Shown here one piece after another: positions 18,955-29,164 of a DNA stretch of 64,000 bases. Made by a program: the position numbers and the translations under genes. The stretch covers positions 1,600,363-1,664,362 of the forward strand of contig NC_015391.1 of NCBI RefSeq assembly GCF_000195575.1. Direction: 5' to 3'. Positions within the stretch are counted from its first letter, which is position 1. Every line of letters starts with the position of its first letter. The notes under the pieces were generated by a model. It made no database searches. It was not told where the DNA came from and saw only the letters and a list, made by a program, of their open reading frames with translations. Origin of the DNA: Carnobacterium sp. 17-4 (GTDB lineage Bacteria; Bacillota; Bacilli; Lactobacillales; Carnobacteriaceae).

Positions 18955-20337
18955 TTAAACCAAGTAAGTTATATCATTTGGAATTTCTTTACTTTTTTCT
19001 TCTTCCTCATCTAATCCTTTAGAAGAAACTTTATCAAATAATATTTTTATTGTTTGCAACATGATTTTCACATCAAGTAAAAGTGAATACTTTTTAATAT
19101 ATAACAAATCAAAATTTAGTTTGCTATTAAAATCTGATGCATATTTACCGTATACCTGAGCGTATCCTGTAATACCCGCTCTAACATTATGGCGCAAATA
19201 ATAATGAGGATTCTCTTTTTGGAATTGATCTACAAAAAATGGACGTTCAGGTCTAGGTCCTACTACAGACATATCGCCCTTTAAAACATTAAACAATTGT
19301 GGTAATTCATCAATTCTTAAAGAACGAATGTATCTACCAACTGTTGTTACCCTAGCATCATTAGAAGATGCTAAAATCGGACCTGAGTCCTTTTCAGCAG
19401 TTGCACTCATACTTCTAAATTTTAAAACATTGAACTCTTTACCGTCTTTGGTAATTCTTACTTGCTTGTATAGTACTGGTCCTTCAGAAGTTAACTTGAC
19501 TAATAAAGATGTTATCAACATAAATGGTGATGTAACCATGATTAGAATAATAGAAAAAAGAATATCCATTATGCGTTTAATTAAATCATCTTCAGAAGAA
19601 ATTTCAAAATTAGAAATTTCAATAATACTCTCATCCTCAATATTCATAATATTTGGATTAACCAATAATAAATTATCAAAGCTAGTTGTTAAAAACAATT
19701 TTTTCTTTTCATGAACTAACAAATTATAAATATTTTCTTTTTCTTTTTCACTTAGTCCACTAGCTAAATAAACAATATCCACCTCGTCAAGGTATTTCTT
19801 TACATTGATATAATAGCTAGATACTACAGCATATTTAACTATATGTCTTTTACTTTTTGCATTTCCAATATTGAATATTGCATTTTTAATATCTTTTTCA
19901 GTTCCAACAACCATTACTTGTTTACTTCCACTGAAACGTTCATAAAATTTATAAACAACTACACGCCAACAGAATAAGATAAATGTACTAAAAATAAAAC
20001 TAATCAATAATACTGATCTTGGAAAAGTAAACCATCTACCAAAAAAAGTTAATGCCATGATTGATATGGTCATAATTAATTGTATTATAATAGTAAAATA
20101 TAAAAAATCTGCAATAGATTTATTATAAAAAACGTACACTCCAAATAATAAATTTAATAACACAAATAAAATTAAAATATAGAAAATTGAATTCTCATAA
20201 GCATTATAATTATATATAGGAATGTCACTTTTATAGCGTACATAAAAAGAAAGAAGAATAGATAGATGATATAAAACAACATCCATTAATACTATTATTA
20301 TCTTTTTCGTTTTGGTAAATTTTTCTCCTTGAGACAC
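18955..20337 (-). CDS. second polyprenyl glycosylphosphotransferase
   Basis: 460 residues beginning at a GTG after GGAGGGGAAAATT. Five hydrophobic segments occupy the N-terminal part. The C-terminal sugar transferase domain has FNVLKFRSMSATAEKDSG, LRIDELPQLFNVLKGDMSVV, GPRPERPFF and ITGYAQVYGKYASD. PRPERP and AQVYGKY resemble initiating transferases of the WbaP/PssY group, and differ from TRPPT/WQVSGRSD in the copy at 1164. The two enzymes therefore probably start two different glycans or use different sugars. It lies upstream of a GT2 gene in the same transcript. Confidence 0.92.
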   Translation of the reverse strand: MSQGEKFTKTKKIIIVLMDVVLYHLSILLSFYVRYKSDIPIYNYNAYENSIFYILILFVLLNLLFGVYVFYNKSIADFLYFTIIIQLIMTISIMALTFFGRWFTFPRSVLLISFIFSTFILFCWRVVVYKFYERFSGSKQVMVVGTEKDIKNAIFNIGNAKSKRHIVKYAVVSSYYINVKKYLDEVDIVYLASGLSEKEKENIYNLLVHEKKKLFLTTSFDNLLLVNPNIMNIEDESIIEISNFEISSEDDLIKRIMDILFSIILIMVTSPFMLITSLLVKLTSEGPVLYKQVRITKDGKEFNVLKFRSMSATAEKDSGPILASSNDARVTTVGRYIRSLRIDELPQLFNVLKGDMSVVGPRPERPFFVDQFQKENPHYYLRHNVRAGITGYAQVYGKYASDFNSKLNFDLLYIKKYSLLLDVKIMLQTIKILFDKVSSKGLDEEEEKSKEIPNDITYLV

Positions 20338-20479
20338 AATTTTCCCCTCCGATTAATAACTGTTATTCAAACACGGCTTATATATAATATCATAAAAACA
20401 CTCGAAATCCTATTACGTACTCATTAAAAAATTACTAATAATTCAAATCATACCACAAATTTTTAAAGATTTCATAAAA

Positions 20480-21721
20480 TCAAAATGTCATTATCTTACA
20501 CTCTATATCCTTCATTTTTTTATTTCCTATATAAATAAAAAGCAAGAGTAAAAATATTGAAAAAGCTGGGTTTAAATATCCTCCTTTTTGAAAATTTAAT
20601 GCTATAAAGACTAACCCCATCTTAAAATTTGTTAATAATACATAAATACTGAATACACAACTTAGTAAAAATGTTACCAAACCTAAATCGGATAAAAAAT
20701 AAGCATAAACATTCCAAACATTAGGCGTATGTCCTATTCCATTCCCAAGAAAAATATGCTCCGTATTAACATAATCCCAGCTTCTGATAATTCTAAAATA
20801 AGCCGATCCATCTTCTCCACTTAATATATCAACTGTCCTATTTATAATCGTTTCATTGATTAAATCCCTTGAAAAGAATATCACAGCTATAATCAGTAAT
20901 AAGTATATACTGGTTTTTTTCGTCCATTTTAATTCTCTTAAATTAATTTTATCTATAAAGTGTAATGCTTGTATCATCAACATAATTCCTATAGCACTAT
21001 ATGAAAAAGTCAAAAATATGGTCAAAGAAATAAAAATAGTAAATCCTTTTTTTATTTTCACATCTACTTTATTGAAGTAATTCATTGATAAAATAATATT
21101 TAAAAAATATCCAAGGTAAGCTGGTTCTGAAAAAATGCTCCTTGTTCTAATAAAATTAATATTTTCATTAAAGGCATAACTCAATAAATCTGTCCGAGTA
21201 AATTTCCAAAAAAATTCATATGGTAGCTGACCATTTGAATACAATGCAAGAGTAATATAAATTCCTATCAAACAAATTATGACAGCTATAATATTAAGAA
21301 TTTTCAAAAATAGCGCTTCTAACTTTTGTTCTTTAACATAATTATATACTCCAAAAGTTATAGCAATATAATATGAAATCCTTATTAAGCTTGCTAATCC
21401 AGTCTTTAAAATAAAACTACTATTTAGCTGTATATTCATTATAATATTCATTGCTATTAAGCCCAATATCAAAAGAATCCAAAGCGGTTGTTTTTTTTTC
21501 ACTTTATAGTTCCCACTAACTATGAGGCTTACTCCTACTAAAGCAAAAATATAATCACTTAAAGTGAAGATACCAATCATCCAATCTGTTACGATAAATG
21601 ATACACTCATCAAACTCAAGATAATTACTGCCCATATGCTATGGTACTGCTTATTAAAATTCAACCATTTTGCTAAAACAGAACTGTTCTCCAAAACCAA
21701 AACCCACTTCCTAAAATTCAA
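20480..21721 (-). CDS. O-antigen/capsule polymerase (Wzy-like) membrane protein
   Basis: 413 residues with about ten to eleven hydrophobic helices and a larger loop around residues 170-215 (FFWKFTRTDLL...NENINFIRTRSIFSEPAYLGY). FSEPAYLGYFL and LGNGIGHTPNVW are typical of Wzy-type polymerases. The start is not certain: a TTG directly abuts the wecB stop, and another TTG at 21700 is preceded by AGGAAG. It probably polymerises the repeat units exported by the flippase at 24009. Confidence 0.85.
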   Translation of the reverse strand: MNFRKWVLVLENSSVLAKWLNFNKQYHSIWAVIILSLMSVSFIVTDWMIGIFTLSDYIFALVGVSLIVSGNYKVKKKQPLWILLILGLIAMNIIMNIQLNSSFILKTGLASLIRISYYIAITFGVYNYVKEQKLEALFLKILNIIAVIICLIGIYITLALYSNGQLPYEFFWKFTRTDLLSYAFNENINFIRTRSIFSEPAYLGYFLNIILSMNYFNKVDVKIKKGFTIFISLTIFLTFSYSAIGIMLMIQALHFIDKINLRELKWTKKTSIYLLLIIAVIFFSRDLINETIINRTVDILSGEDGSAYFRIIRSWDYVNTEHIFLGNGIGHTPNVWNVYAYFLSDLGLVTFLLSCVFSIYVLLTNFKMGLVFIALNFQKGGYLNPAFSIFLLLLFIYIGNKKMKDIECKIMTF

Positions 21722-22873
21722 CTATTTATTCCCTGAGAATTCTGTTGGTTTTTGTTTGTCTATACCGAATTCATATGAGATTGCAGATAAAATTCTTTTA
21801 CTTGCTTGTCCATCTCCATAAGGATTGTTAGTTGTGGCCATTTTTTTATACTCAGATTCATTTTCTAGTATTTTGGTCATTTCTTTTATGATACTTTCGG
21901 TTTGAGTACCTACCAACTTAAGTGTCCCAGCTTCTACGCCTTCAGGTCTTTCAGTTGTATTTCTAAGTACTAATACTGGTACTCCCAAAGAAGGCGCCTC
22001 TTCTTGAACCCCACCTGAATCCGTCATGATCATATAGCTTTTAGCAACTAAATTATGAAAATCCATAACTTCAAGTGGAGCAATTAGATGAATTCTAGGG
22101 TGTTGCCCTAAAACCTTTTTAGCCATATTCTGAACATTAGGATTTAAGTGAACGGGATAAATAATTTCAACATCTTGATGTTCATCCACTACTTGGCGTA
22201 TAGCTTGAAATACCCGTTCCATGGGTTTTCCTTGGTTTTCTCGGCGATGCATTGTCACTAAAACAACTTTACTATCTGGATTTATATTTTCTAGAACAGT
22301 ATGGTGATAGTCCTTTTGTATAGTTTCCTCAAGCGCATCAATTGCAGTATTTCCTGTAACGTAAATTTTTTCTTTCGGATGATTTTCTTTTAACAAGTTT
22401 AGTTTACTCTCTATTGTAGGTGCAAAATATATATCTGCGATTACATCGGTTAATTGACGATTCAACTCCTCAGGAAACGGTGAATGTTTATTTCCTGTCC
22501 TAAGCCCAGCTTCAACGTGTCCAACTTTGATTTGATTATAATAAGCAGATATACTTGCAGCAAACGTAGTTGTCGTATCTCCATGAACTAGAATGATATC
22601 TGGTTTGGCTTTCTTCAAAATTTCGTCAAGACCCACCAATACAGATGATGTAATTTCTGATAAAGTTTGATTTTCTTTCATGATATTCATATCATAATTT
22701 GGTTTAATTCCAAATGTCTGTAAAACTTGATCCAACATTTCTCTATGTTGAGCAGTAACCGCAACGATAGATTCAAACCTGTCTGATTGCTTATTTAATT
22801 CTTTAACTAATGGAGCCATTTTAATTGCTTCAGGCCTAGTACCAAATATTGTCATTACTTTTATTTTCCTCAT
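21722..22873 (-). CDS. wecB: non-hydrolysing UDP-N-acetylglucosamine 2-epimerase
   Basis: A 383-residue cytoplasmic enzyme interconverting UDP-GlcNAc and UDP-ManNAc. Family motifs are clear: GTRPEAIKMAPL, VHGDTTTTFAAS, GHVEAGLRTG, FPEELNRQLTD, TMHRRENQG, TDSGGVQEEAP and RNTTERPEGVEAGT. AGGAGGTTAGCTTT precedes the ATG. A terminator upstream (near 23000) suggests it starts a new transcript. UDP-ManNAc could feed the polysaccharide here and also the TagA-type transferase at 32481. Confidence 0.97.
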   Translation of the reverse strand: MRKIKVMTIFGTRPEAIKMAPLVKELNKQSDRFESIVAVTAQHREMLDQVLQTFGIKPNYDMNIMKENQTLSEITSSVLVGLDEILKKAKPDIILVHGDTTTTFAASISAYYNQIKVGHVEAGLRTGNKHSPFPEELNRQLTDVIADIYFAPTIESKLNLLKENHPKEKIYVTGNTAIDALEETIQKDYHHTVLENINPDSKVVLVTMHRRENQGKPMERVFQAIRQVVDEHQDVEIIYPVHLNPNVQNMAKKVLGQHPRIHLIAPLEVMDFHNLVAKSYMIMTDSGGVQEEAPSLGVPVLVLRNTTERPEGVEAGTLKLVGTQTESIIKEMTKILENESEYKKMATTNNPYGDGQASKRILSAISYEFGIDKQKPTEFSGNK

Positions 22874-22984
22874 AAAGCTAACCTCCTGAACATTTATTTA
22901 ACTATTTAATTTTTTTCTATTAATTCTTATAAACCTATATCTCAGTTTTCTTATTTTTTTCAATTTATGCAGTATACTTTATTT

Positions 22985-23021
22985 TTATTAAAAATAAAGC
23001 TGCCGATTTTTTAATGGCAGC
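22985..23021 (-). terminator. intrinsic terminator between GT2 gene and wecB
   Basis: GCTGCC (22999-23004) pairs with GGCAGC (23016-23021), with TTTATTTTTA following on the minus strand, just past the stop at 23034. It splits the polysaccharide region into at least two transcripts. Confidence 0.7.
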
Positions 23022-23033
23022 ATATATTTTATG

Positions 23034-23966
23034 TTATTTGACTATATTGATTATTTTTTTGACGTATATATAACCTTTATCTATTAAATTGATACCTTTT
23101 ATTTCTTTAAGTACCTGTTCTTTTTTACTTTTTTTAATTGAGCTAGTTGTTAATCCTGAATAAATTGAAAGCATTTCTCTTTTAATTAATTTTTTCTGTT
23201 CTTTAGAATATTCACTTTTTAAATATAAATTCCTGAGTTCTTTATAAATAACAAGATAAGAATTAAATGTTTGTTGCAACCGTTCTTGGCTTTGATTCGT
23301 CATAATTGAATTTTCACGATATCTTCTATTGTAATAAAAAATATTGACGTAACACATAGACTTAATATTTAGAAATACCTGAGTAGTAAATAATTCATCC
23401 TCGTGTAAAATTCCTTCATAAAAAGAAAGAGCATTTTTTACCAAAACTTCTCTTTTAACCATGTACAAATATACTGGAGATGCTAATGTTTGACGATTTG
23501 CTTTGAAACAATCTTGTGTATATTTTTTTCCTACTTGCAGACGTTGGCTAAAATCATAGTTATTTTGTTTGATTGGTTTATTTAACCCATCTAAAAATGC
23601 TTTGCCGTTAAACCTTATAAGATCTATTTGTTTTTCTTCCATTAAATCAACAAGTTCTTTTACGGTCGTTAATTCAATATAGTCATCAGAATCTACAAAT
23701 AATACATATTTTCCAATAGCTGCTTCTAATCCTGTATTTCGAGCACTGGAGAGTCCTTTATTCGCTTGTTGAATAAGTTGAACCCTACTATCTAACAGAA
23801 AGGGTTTCAATTTTTGATTACTTGTATCTGTGCTTCCGTCGTCCACTATAATAATTTGCAAGTTCTGATAATTTTGTTTTATGATAGATTTCAAACATTC
23901 TTCTATATATAGTTCAACATTGTAGACAGGCACAATTACTGAAACCAAAGGTTGATTTTGCACCAA
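23034..23966 (-). CDS. GT2-family glycosyltransferase
   Basis: 310 residues; the start is probably TTG 23966, nine bases after AGGA. Motifs are PLVSVIVPVYNVELYIEECL, IIIVDDGSTDTS, GLSSARNTGLEAA and YVLFVDSDDYIE, plus GILHEDELFTTQVFL in the acceptor half. It closely resembles the enzyme at 11202, so the two may be distant duplicates or use similar acceptors. It is followed by a terminator and preceded by the flippase. Confidence 0.9.
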   Translation of the reverse strand: MVQNQPLVSVIVPVYNVELYIEECLKSIIKQNYQNLQIIIVDDGSTDTSNQKLKPFLLDSRVQLIQQANKGLSSARNTGLEAAIGKYVLFVDSDDYIELTTVKELVDLMEEKQIDLIRFNGKAFLDGLNKPIKQNNYDFSQRLQVGKKYTQDCFKANRQTLASPVYLYMVKREVLVKNALSFYEGILHEDELFTTQVFLNIKSMCYVNIFYYNRRYRENSIMTNQSQERLQQTFNSYLVIYKELRNLYLKSEYSKEQKKLIKREMLSIYSGLTTSSIKKSKKEQVLKEIKGINLIDKGYIYVKKIINIVK

Positions 23967-24008
23967 AATTATCCATCCTCTTTTCTAATTTATATTGCCT
24001 ATTATTAC

Positions 24009-25439
24009 TTATTTATTTTTTAAAATTAGTTCTTTTAACATTTTCAATTGTCCTGTAACCAATAGTCCTATAAAAAATAAAACAATAAAAGCAATTCCAT
24101 AAATTACAAGATTTATAAAATTAGCAAATGGTAAATTAGGTACTGCTAAAAAGAATACTCCTTGAATAAGAGCCATGATAATTGGCTTTATTAAAACTTT
24201 TATGACTCCTTCAAAATTAGATTGAAATAATCGATACATCAATAGGTAATTCATTTGAATAAAATTTATCGTAAAAGCTAACACGACCATCAATGCAACA
24301 GATTCAATACTTCCAGCTACCACTCCTATTGTTATAGCTGTTACTGTTACAATTGCTGATAAAATTCCAGAAAGTAGCAATAAGTCTGTACGGTTGGCAG
24401 ATTGAAAAATTGCACCACTACTACTTGATATCATTTGTATCCATACAGAAAGTGCTAATATTTGAAATGTTATTACACTATCTCCCCATTGGTTACCAAA
24501 GAGAAACAGAATAATTTCATTAGAGTTAAAAAATAAGAAAACTGATAAAGGAAGTCCAATTGTTGCTAATATGGATGTAATCTTTAAATATACTTCTTTA
24601 ATTTTTTTATAATCTGTTTCATAATTAGACATTATAGGTTGAATTACTGGAGAAATTACATTCGTCAAAATCTGATTAGGGTATAAAGACACCTGATAGG
24701 CTTTGTCATAAAAAGCTAAAGAGCTAGATGACAAGTAACGTCCAATTAACATACTATCTAAGTTTCTAGAAAAATAATTAATAAAATTAAATAGAAACTG
24801 GTTTTTTGAAAAACTAAAAATCTTTTTCAACGGTTTTTTATCTATTTTTAATTTAGCTTTTAAATTTGTCTTCATATAGAATATACCAAACAATAATGCT
24901 GCTTTTACCGTATTACTTATAATTAGTGAATAGTAACTAAATCCATTTATAGCAAGGACAACAGATACAACCCCTGCTGCGATATTAGCTAATATCATTA
25001 CAATATTTACCGTGCTAAATTTTTTCTCTCTTAATAATATCGATTGTGGCACAACCAGAATACCATAAAAGAATAAGGTCACTGCTAATACTAAGCTGAT
25101 TGGTTTATAAACTTGGTTATTATAAAAAGCACTAATAGGATAACCTGCAAATGCAAAGATAATTCCTAAAAACAATGCTAAGTACAACGAAAACCCAAAT
25201 ATACTATTAATTTCTTGTTTAGTTAATGTTTTATTTTGAATAATAGCCGGACCTATTCCAAAATCGGCAAGCATTTGAAAAAATATCAAAAAGACATTTA
25301 CAACAGCTACTATTCCATACTCATCTGGTGTTAAAATTCTTGACAGTATTGCAGTAACCAATAATTGAATCACAACATTAGAATATTTTCCTAATGCACT
25401 ATAAAAAATTCCTTTTTTAAACTCTTCAGCCATTCCCAT
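24009..25439 (-). CDS. Wzx-type polysaccharide flippase
   Basis: A 476-residue membrane protein with 12-14 hydrophobic helices. It starts EEFKKGIFYSALGKYSNVVIQL and has ILTPDEYGIVAVVNVF and ADFGIGPAIIQNKTLT, typical of lipopolysaccharide/teichoic acid exporters of the MOP superfamily (MATE-like fold). It moves undecaprenyl-linked repeat units across the membrane. It is the only flippase in the window, though two polymerases are present. AGGAG lies eleven bases before the first ATG; a second ATG lies six bases further in. Confidence 0.93.
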   Translation of the reverse strand: MGMAEEFKKGIFYSALGKYSNVVIQLLVTAILSRILTPDEYGIVAVVNVFLIFFQMLADFGIGPAIIQNKTLTKQEINSIFGFSLYLALFLGIIFAFAGYPISAFYNNQVYKPISLVLAVTLFFYGILVVPQSILLREKKFSTVNIVMILANIAAGVVSVVLAINGFSYYSLIISNTVKAALLFGIFYMKTNLKAKLKIDKKPLKKIFSFSKNQFLFNFINYFSRNLDSMLIGRYLSSSSLAFYDKAYQVSLYPNQILTNVISPVIQPIMSNYETDYKKIKEVYLKITSILATIGLPLSVFLFFNSNEIILFLFGNQWGDSVITFQILALSVWIQMISSSSGAIFQSANRTDLLLLSGILSAIVTVTAITIGVVAGSIESVALMVVLAFTINFIQMNYLLMYRLFQSNFEGVIKVLIKPIIMALIQGVFFLAVPNLPFANFINLVIYGIAFIVLFFIGLLVTGQLKMLKELILKNK

Positions 25440-25627
25440 AATTTCTACAACTCCTAAATTCTTTTAATAAAGTTGTTAACTTTTTTAGCAATTAACAATC
25501 CTTACATAATGTATTTACTCTTATAATTTTAAATATTTTCTAAAGATCTATATTCATTCTATAGTTAAAAAATTTACTAGATAATCTTTACAAAAGGTAA
25601 CGATACTATTTAAATAAAAAATATTGA

Positions 25628-26686
25628 TTAACTAAATATTCTCTTAATCACGTTAAAGCTTTTTTGAAATTTCTTTCCTACTGTTACTCTCAACTGCATC
25701 ACTTTTAGTGCCCCAGAATATTTTTCGTTTCTCATTAGTAGAATTAGTATTCTAACAAATGAGTTTTTTTCTTTTTCAGTTTCTATTTCGGAAATTGCTT
25801 GGTTAATTTTCGAATCATCCATTAGTTCTTCGATCCGTTCGGCTTTTTCAGTCCATGCTAATGGACAATCTTCCCAAGATAGGTTACTTAATTCTAAGTA
25901 CAATGCACCCCAGTAGTGTTGATTCACTAAGTCACGATACTCTTTTTCCTTGTCCCAATACACCATCCAATCTTCAAAGTGCCTGGCAATTGTGTACTCA
26001 TAAAAAAAGCGTTCTTTACGGTAGCGATTAACAGCCGAACCTTCTCGGAAGACATAATGATAATAGGCTTTTTGATGGTAATAAATGGTTTGGACATTCA
26101 TTCCTACTTGTTGATTAAATAAAGCATCTTGCCCAACTTTTTGATTGGTAAATCGGCAATTGTGTCGCTTCAAAAAATCGTGTTTGTATAATTTATTCCA
26201 TAAAGCATACGGAGATAAAGAAAAGTGTTTTCTAAATTGATCTTTAAAGGCTTCTTTTGTTAAAAGTCCATTTAACTCAAGTTTTTTTTCTATTGTCGTA
26301 ATGTGGCCTTCTTTGTCTACTCTTTCATCATAGTATCCACAAACCACTACATCAACATTCGATTCGATTGCTTTTCCAACAGTTTCTTCAATTAAGTTCG
26401 TTTCAAAATAATCATCTGGATCCGCAAAATAGATGTACTCACCAGTCGCTCTATCCAATCCGGCATTTCTAGCAAACCCTGAACCGGCATTTTTTTGATG
26501 GATGACGCTTATACGAGGATCTTTTAACTGATATCGATCGCATATTTCTCCAGACGCATCGGTTGATCCATCATTCACTAAAATAATTTCACTATTGTTA
26601 TACGTTTGATTCAGCGCACATTGGATTGCTTTTTCTAGTTGTTCTGCAACATTATATATAGGCATAATAATTGATACTTTCTTCAT
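25628..26686 (-). CDS. GT2-family glycosyltransferase, first gene of the run
   Basis: 352 residues starting KKVSIIMPIYNVAEQLEKAI, with EIILVNDGSTDASGE, GSGFARNAGLDRATGEYIYF and the metal-binding ADPDDYFE. The acceptor half has NKLYKHDFLKRHNCRFTNQK and GQDALFNQQVG, as in capsule glycosyltransferases. GAAAGGGG precedes the ATG. It is transcribed away from galE across a shared 218-base gap and is separated from the flippase by 188 bases, so it may be transcribed alone or lead the operon. Confidence 0.9.
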   Translation of the reverse strand: MKKVSIIMPIYNVAEQLEKAIQCALNQTYNNSEIILVNDGSTDASGEICDRYQLKDPRISVIHQKNAGSGFARNAGLDRATGEYIYFADPDDYFETNLIEETVGKAIESNVDVVVCGYYDERVDKEGHITTIEKKLELNGLLTKEAFKDQFRKHFSLSPYALWNKLYKHDFLKRHNCRFTNQKVGQDALFNQQVGMNVQTIYYHQKAYYHYVFREGSAVNRYRKERFFYEYTIARHFEDWMVYWDKEKEYRDLVNQHYWGALYLELSNLSWEDCPLAWTEKAERIEELMDDSKINQAISEIETEKEKNSFVRILILLMRNEKYSGALKVMQLRVTVGKKFQKSFNVIKRIFS

Positions 26687-26821
26687 CTTTATACCCCTTT
26701 CACTTTACTGACACAATGACTTACCTATTATAGCATAATCAATTAACTGAAACATTACAGTTTTCTAAAGTCTGCGCTCAGTTTCCGATGTAATCTTTAC
26801 CAAATTTTAACTCGGTAAGCG

Positions 26822-26850
26822 TTGACTTATTTTCGTTAAATGAGTAGACT
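26822..26850 (+). promoter_or_regulatory. putative galE promoter
   Basis: TTGACT (26822-26827) and TAGACT (26845-26850) are 17 bases apart, 55 bases before the galE start. Confidence 0.6.
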
Positions 26851-26904
26851 TAACCTTGTTGAATAGAACTATTGAAATTAAAATTCGAAAAAAAGAGGGA
26901 TAAT

Positions 26905-27939
26905 ATGGCCATTTTAGTAACTGGTGGTGCTGGTTATATCGGCAGCCATACAACTGTAGAATTATTGAATGCTGGACATGAAGTTGTCATCGTAGATAAT
27001 TTTTCAAACAGCAAGCCTGAAGTGTTAAATCGAATTAAGGAAATTACTGGAAAATCGTTTTCTTTTTATGAAGTAGACGTATTAAATAAAAAAGAGTTAG
27101 AAGCAATTTTCAAACTTCATGACATTGAAGCTGTTATACACTTTGCGGGTTACAAAGCTGTAGGTGAATCCGTTAGTGAACCGTTAAAATATTACCACAA
27201 TAACTTAACTAGCACCTTTGTTTTGGCTGAGTTAATGGAAGCTTATAATGTTAAAAAAATGGTTTTCAGTTCTTCTGCAACAGTTTATGGGATGAACAAC
27301 ATTTCTCCGTTAACTGAAGACTTGCTTTTAAGCACAACAAATCCATATGGCACAACTAAAATGATGATTGAACAAATCTTACAAGATGTTTATGTTTCGG
27401 ATCCTTCTTGGAGTATCGCTTTACTTCGTTACTTCAATCCTATTGGAGCTCACGAGAGTGGACGAATTGGAGAAGATCCAAATGGGATTCCAAATAACCT
27501 AATGCCTTATATCACACAAGTTGCTGTAGGTAAACGGGATCAATTAAGTGTATTTGGTGGCGATTATGATACTGCAGATGGTACAGGCGTGCGCGATTAC
27601 ATTCATGTAGTTGATTTAGCTAAAGGCCACTTAAAAGCTGTTGAGAAAGTCCTTTCTACTGAAGGCATCGAAGCTTACAACCTTGGAACTGGCATTGGCT
27701 ACAGTGTACTAGATGTCGTAACCAATTTCGAAAAGGCTACAGGAGAAAACGTGCCTTATTCGATTACAGACAGACGTCCTGGAGATATTGCTACATGTTA
27801 TTCAGATGCTTCAAAAGCTGCTACAGAACTTAGCTGGAAAGCTGAACACACCCTAGAAGACATGTGTCGTGATTCTTGGAAGTGGCAAGAAACGAATCCA
27901 AACGGATACGAAGAACTAAACGTTGAACAAACCCACTAG
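26905..27939 (+). CDS. galE: UDP-glucose 4-epimerase
   Basis: A 344-residue enzyme interconverting UDP-glucose and UDP-galactose. The NAD-binding [10 protein letters not shown] is at the N-terminus, followed by [16 protein letters not shown] (Ser/Thr of the active site), NPYGTTKMM (YxxxK) and [15 protein letters not shown] lies five bases before ATG 26905, which I prefer to the longer frame from 26872. It is the only plus-strand gene at the edge of the polysaccharide region and has its own promoter. It supplies UDP-galactose to the locus or to galactose metabolism. Confidence 0.97.
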   Translation: MAILVTGGAGYIGSHTTVELLNAGHEVVIVDNFSNSKPEVLNRIKEITGKSFSFYEVDVLNKKELEAIFKLHDIEAVIHFAGYKAVGESVSEPLKYYHNNLTSTFVLAELMEAYNVKKMVFSSSATVYGMNNISPLTEDLLLSTTNPYGTTKMMIEQILQDVYVSDPSWSIALLRYFNPIGAHESGRIGEDPNGIPNNLMPYITQVAVGKRDQLSVFGGDYDTADGTGVRDYIHVVDLAKGHLKAVEKVLSTEGIEAYNLGTGIGYSVLDVVTNFEKATGENVPYSITDRRPGDIATCYSDASKAATELSWKAEHTLEDMCRDSWKWQETNPNGYEELNVEQTH

Positions 27940-28030
27940 TAAATAAACTCATTCCTAGACCTGATGATTCATTTCATTAGATATGGGGGTGTTTTTTTAT
28001 TTTCTACTATTATAATGAGCAGTCCCTTTC

Positions 28031-28146
28031 CATGAACAAGTGGCACAGAAAATTGCCTCTATTCTTTCTTGTAATCGCTCTGCTTGAAAGAGTGGCACAA
28101 AGCAAAGACTCCACTTTTCCGTCAAGGATGATTCCTTGTAAAAGTG
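28031..28146. repeat. degenerate 52-bp tandem unit with hairpin
   Basis: Units starting at 28031, 28083 and 28135 (exactly 52 apart) each begin C[AT]TG[AT]A followed by AGTGG; the first two share AGTGGCACA. At 28111-28146 CCACTTTT..CAAGG pairs with CCTTG.AAAAGTGG around an ATGATT loop. No gene overlaps it. It lies between galE and the terminator of the YihY gene. Confidence 0.55.
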
Positions 28147-28153
28147 GTTTAAG

Positions 28154-28188
28154 AAAAAAATTCACGCTTCCATGTAAGCGTGAATTTT
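28154..28188 (-). terminator. intrinsic terminator after YihY gene
   Basis: AATTCACGCTT pairs with AAGCGTGAATT, followed by a T-run on the minus strand. It lies 17 bases past the stop at 28205. Confidence 0.88.
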
Positions 28189-28204
28189 AACAGTAAATAT
28201 GGAA

Positions 28205-29164
28205 TTATTTTTTTATGACATATTTTTTATTAGAAAATACCTTTATTTTAGATCGAATATATTTTCTTGTACGAAATGGTTTTGGCTCATTAATGAATCC
28301 GTTTTGATAAACTTCTATAGATGCATTGATAACTGCACCTGCAGTCATTAGTGACCCAATAACTTGAAGCCATATCAACATGATCATGAATGTTCCAATA
28401 GTTCCATACGTTTTTGCACCAAAAGCAAAGTATTCTACATAAATAGCAAATACTTGGGAAACCAACATCCAACCAATCGTTGAAATTGCTGCTCCAGGAA
28501 GAACACTTTTTAAGGTTACTTTTGCATGTGGAACAAAGTAATACAACACACAAAAAATAATAAATAGCACACTCACCGTTACGGGCCACCTTAGACTTTG
28601 AAACGTCTCACTAATCATTAAAGGCAATTCGAATACTGGAGTAATGTATTCTAATATCAATTGACCAAATCCGAAAATAATGACCAGTACCATAATACAC
28701 AAAATTAGTGATGTCGTTAAAATTAGCGAAAATAATCGAATGATCACAATATTTCTTCTAGGCTCAACACCATAAGCTTTATTCATACTTACTTGCATCG
28801 CATTCATTCCTCGACTGGATGACCAAAGTGCTCCAATTACGGCAATAGATAAAATACCCCCACTGCTCTTACTAAACCAATTCATCAATAAGTTCTCTAA
28901 TTGATGAAAAAAGTAAGTTGGGACAGCATTTTCTATATAAGGCAATAGTTCTGCGGCATCTAAGCGCAAGTAAGGCAGTACATTACTAACTACAACCATC
29001 ACGGGGAAAATGGACAATAACAAATAATAACTAATAATAGCTCCTGAATTCCATACTTCAGCTTCCCGATATTTTTGAATGAGAATGACACCAAACTTTT
29101 TTACTACCCTTATTATTTCTTCTTTCTTTAATTCTAACTTGCTTAACTGACCTTTTGCCAACAT
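28205..29164 (-). CDS. YihY/BrkB-family membrane protein
   Basis: 319 residues with about six hydrophobic helices. Family features are WNSGAIISYYLLLSIFPVMV near the N-terminus, SSRGMNAMQVSMNKAY in the middle and FGAKTYGTIGTFMIMLIWL near the end. The family was once named ribonuclease BN, a misassignment; its true function is unknown, with roles in envelope or transport proposed. Start 29164 follows AAAGGGG. It lies alone between two terminators. Confidence 0.93.
   Translation of the reverse strand: MLAKGQLSKLELKKEEIIRVVKKFGVILIQKYREAEVWNSGAIISYYLLLSIFPVMVVVSNVLPYLRLDAAELLPYIENAVPTYFFHQLENLLMNWFSKSSGGILSIAVIGALWSSSRGMNAMQVSMNKAYGVEPRRNIVIIRLFSLILTTSLILCIMVLVIIFGFGQLILEYITPVFELPLMISETFQSLRWPVTVSVLFIIFCVLYYFVPHAKVTLKSVLPGAAISTIGWMLVSQVFAIYVEYFAFGAKTYGTIGTFMIMLIWLQVIGSLMTAGAVINASIEVYQNGFINEPKPFRTRKYIRSKIKVFSNKKYVIKK

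Noticed and set aside
28205-29164. Ribonuclease BN annotation for the YihY protein
   Set aside because: The RNase BN name for this membrane family is a known misassignment; the protein has only membrane helices and no nuclease motif.
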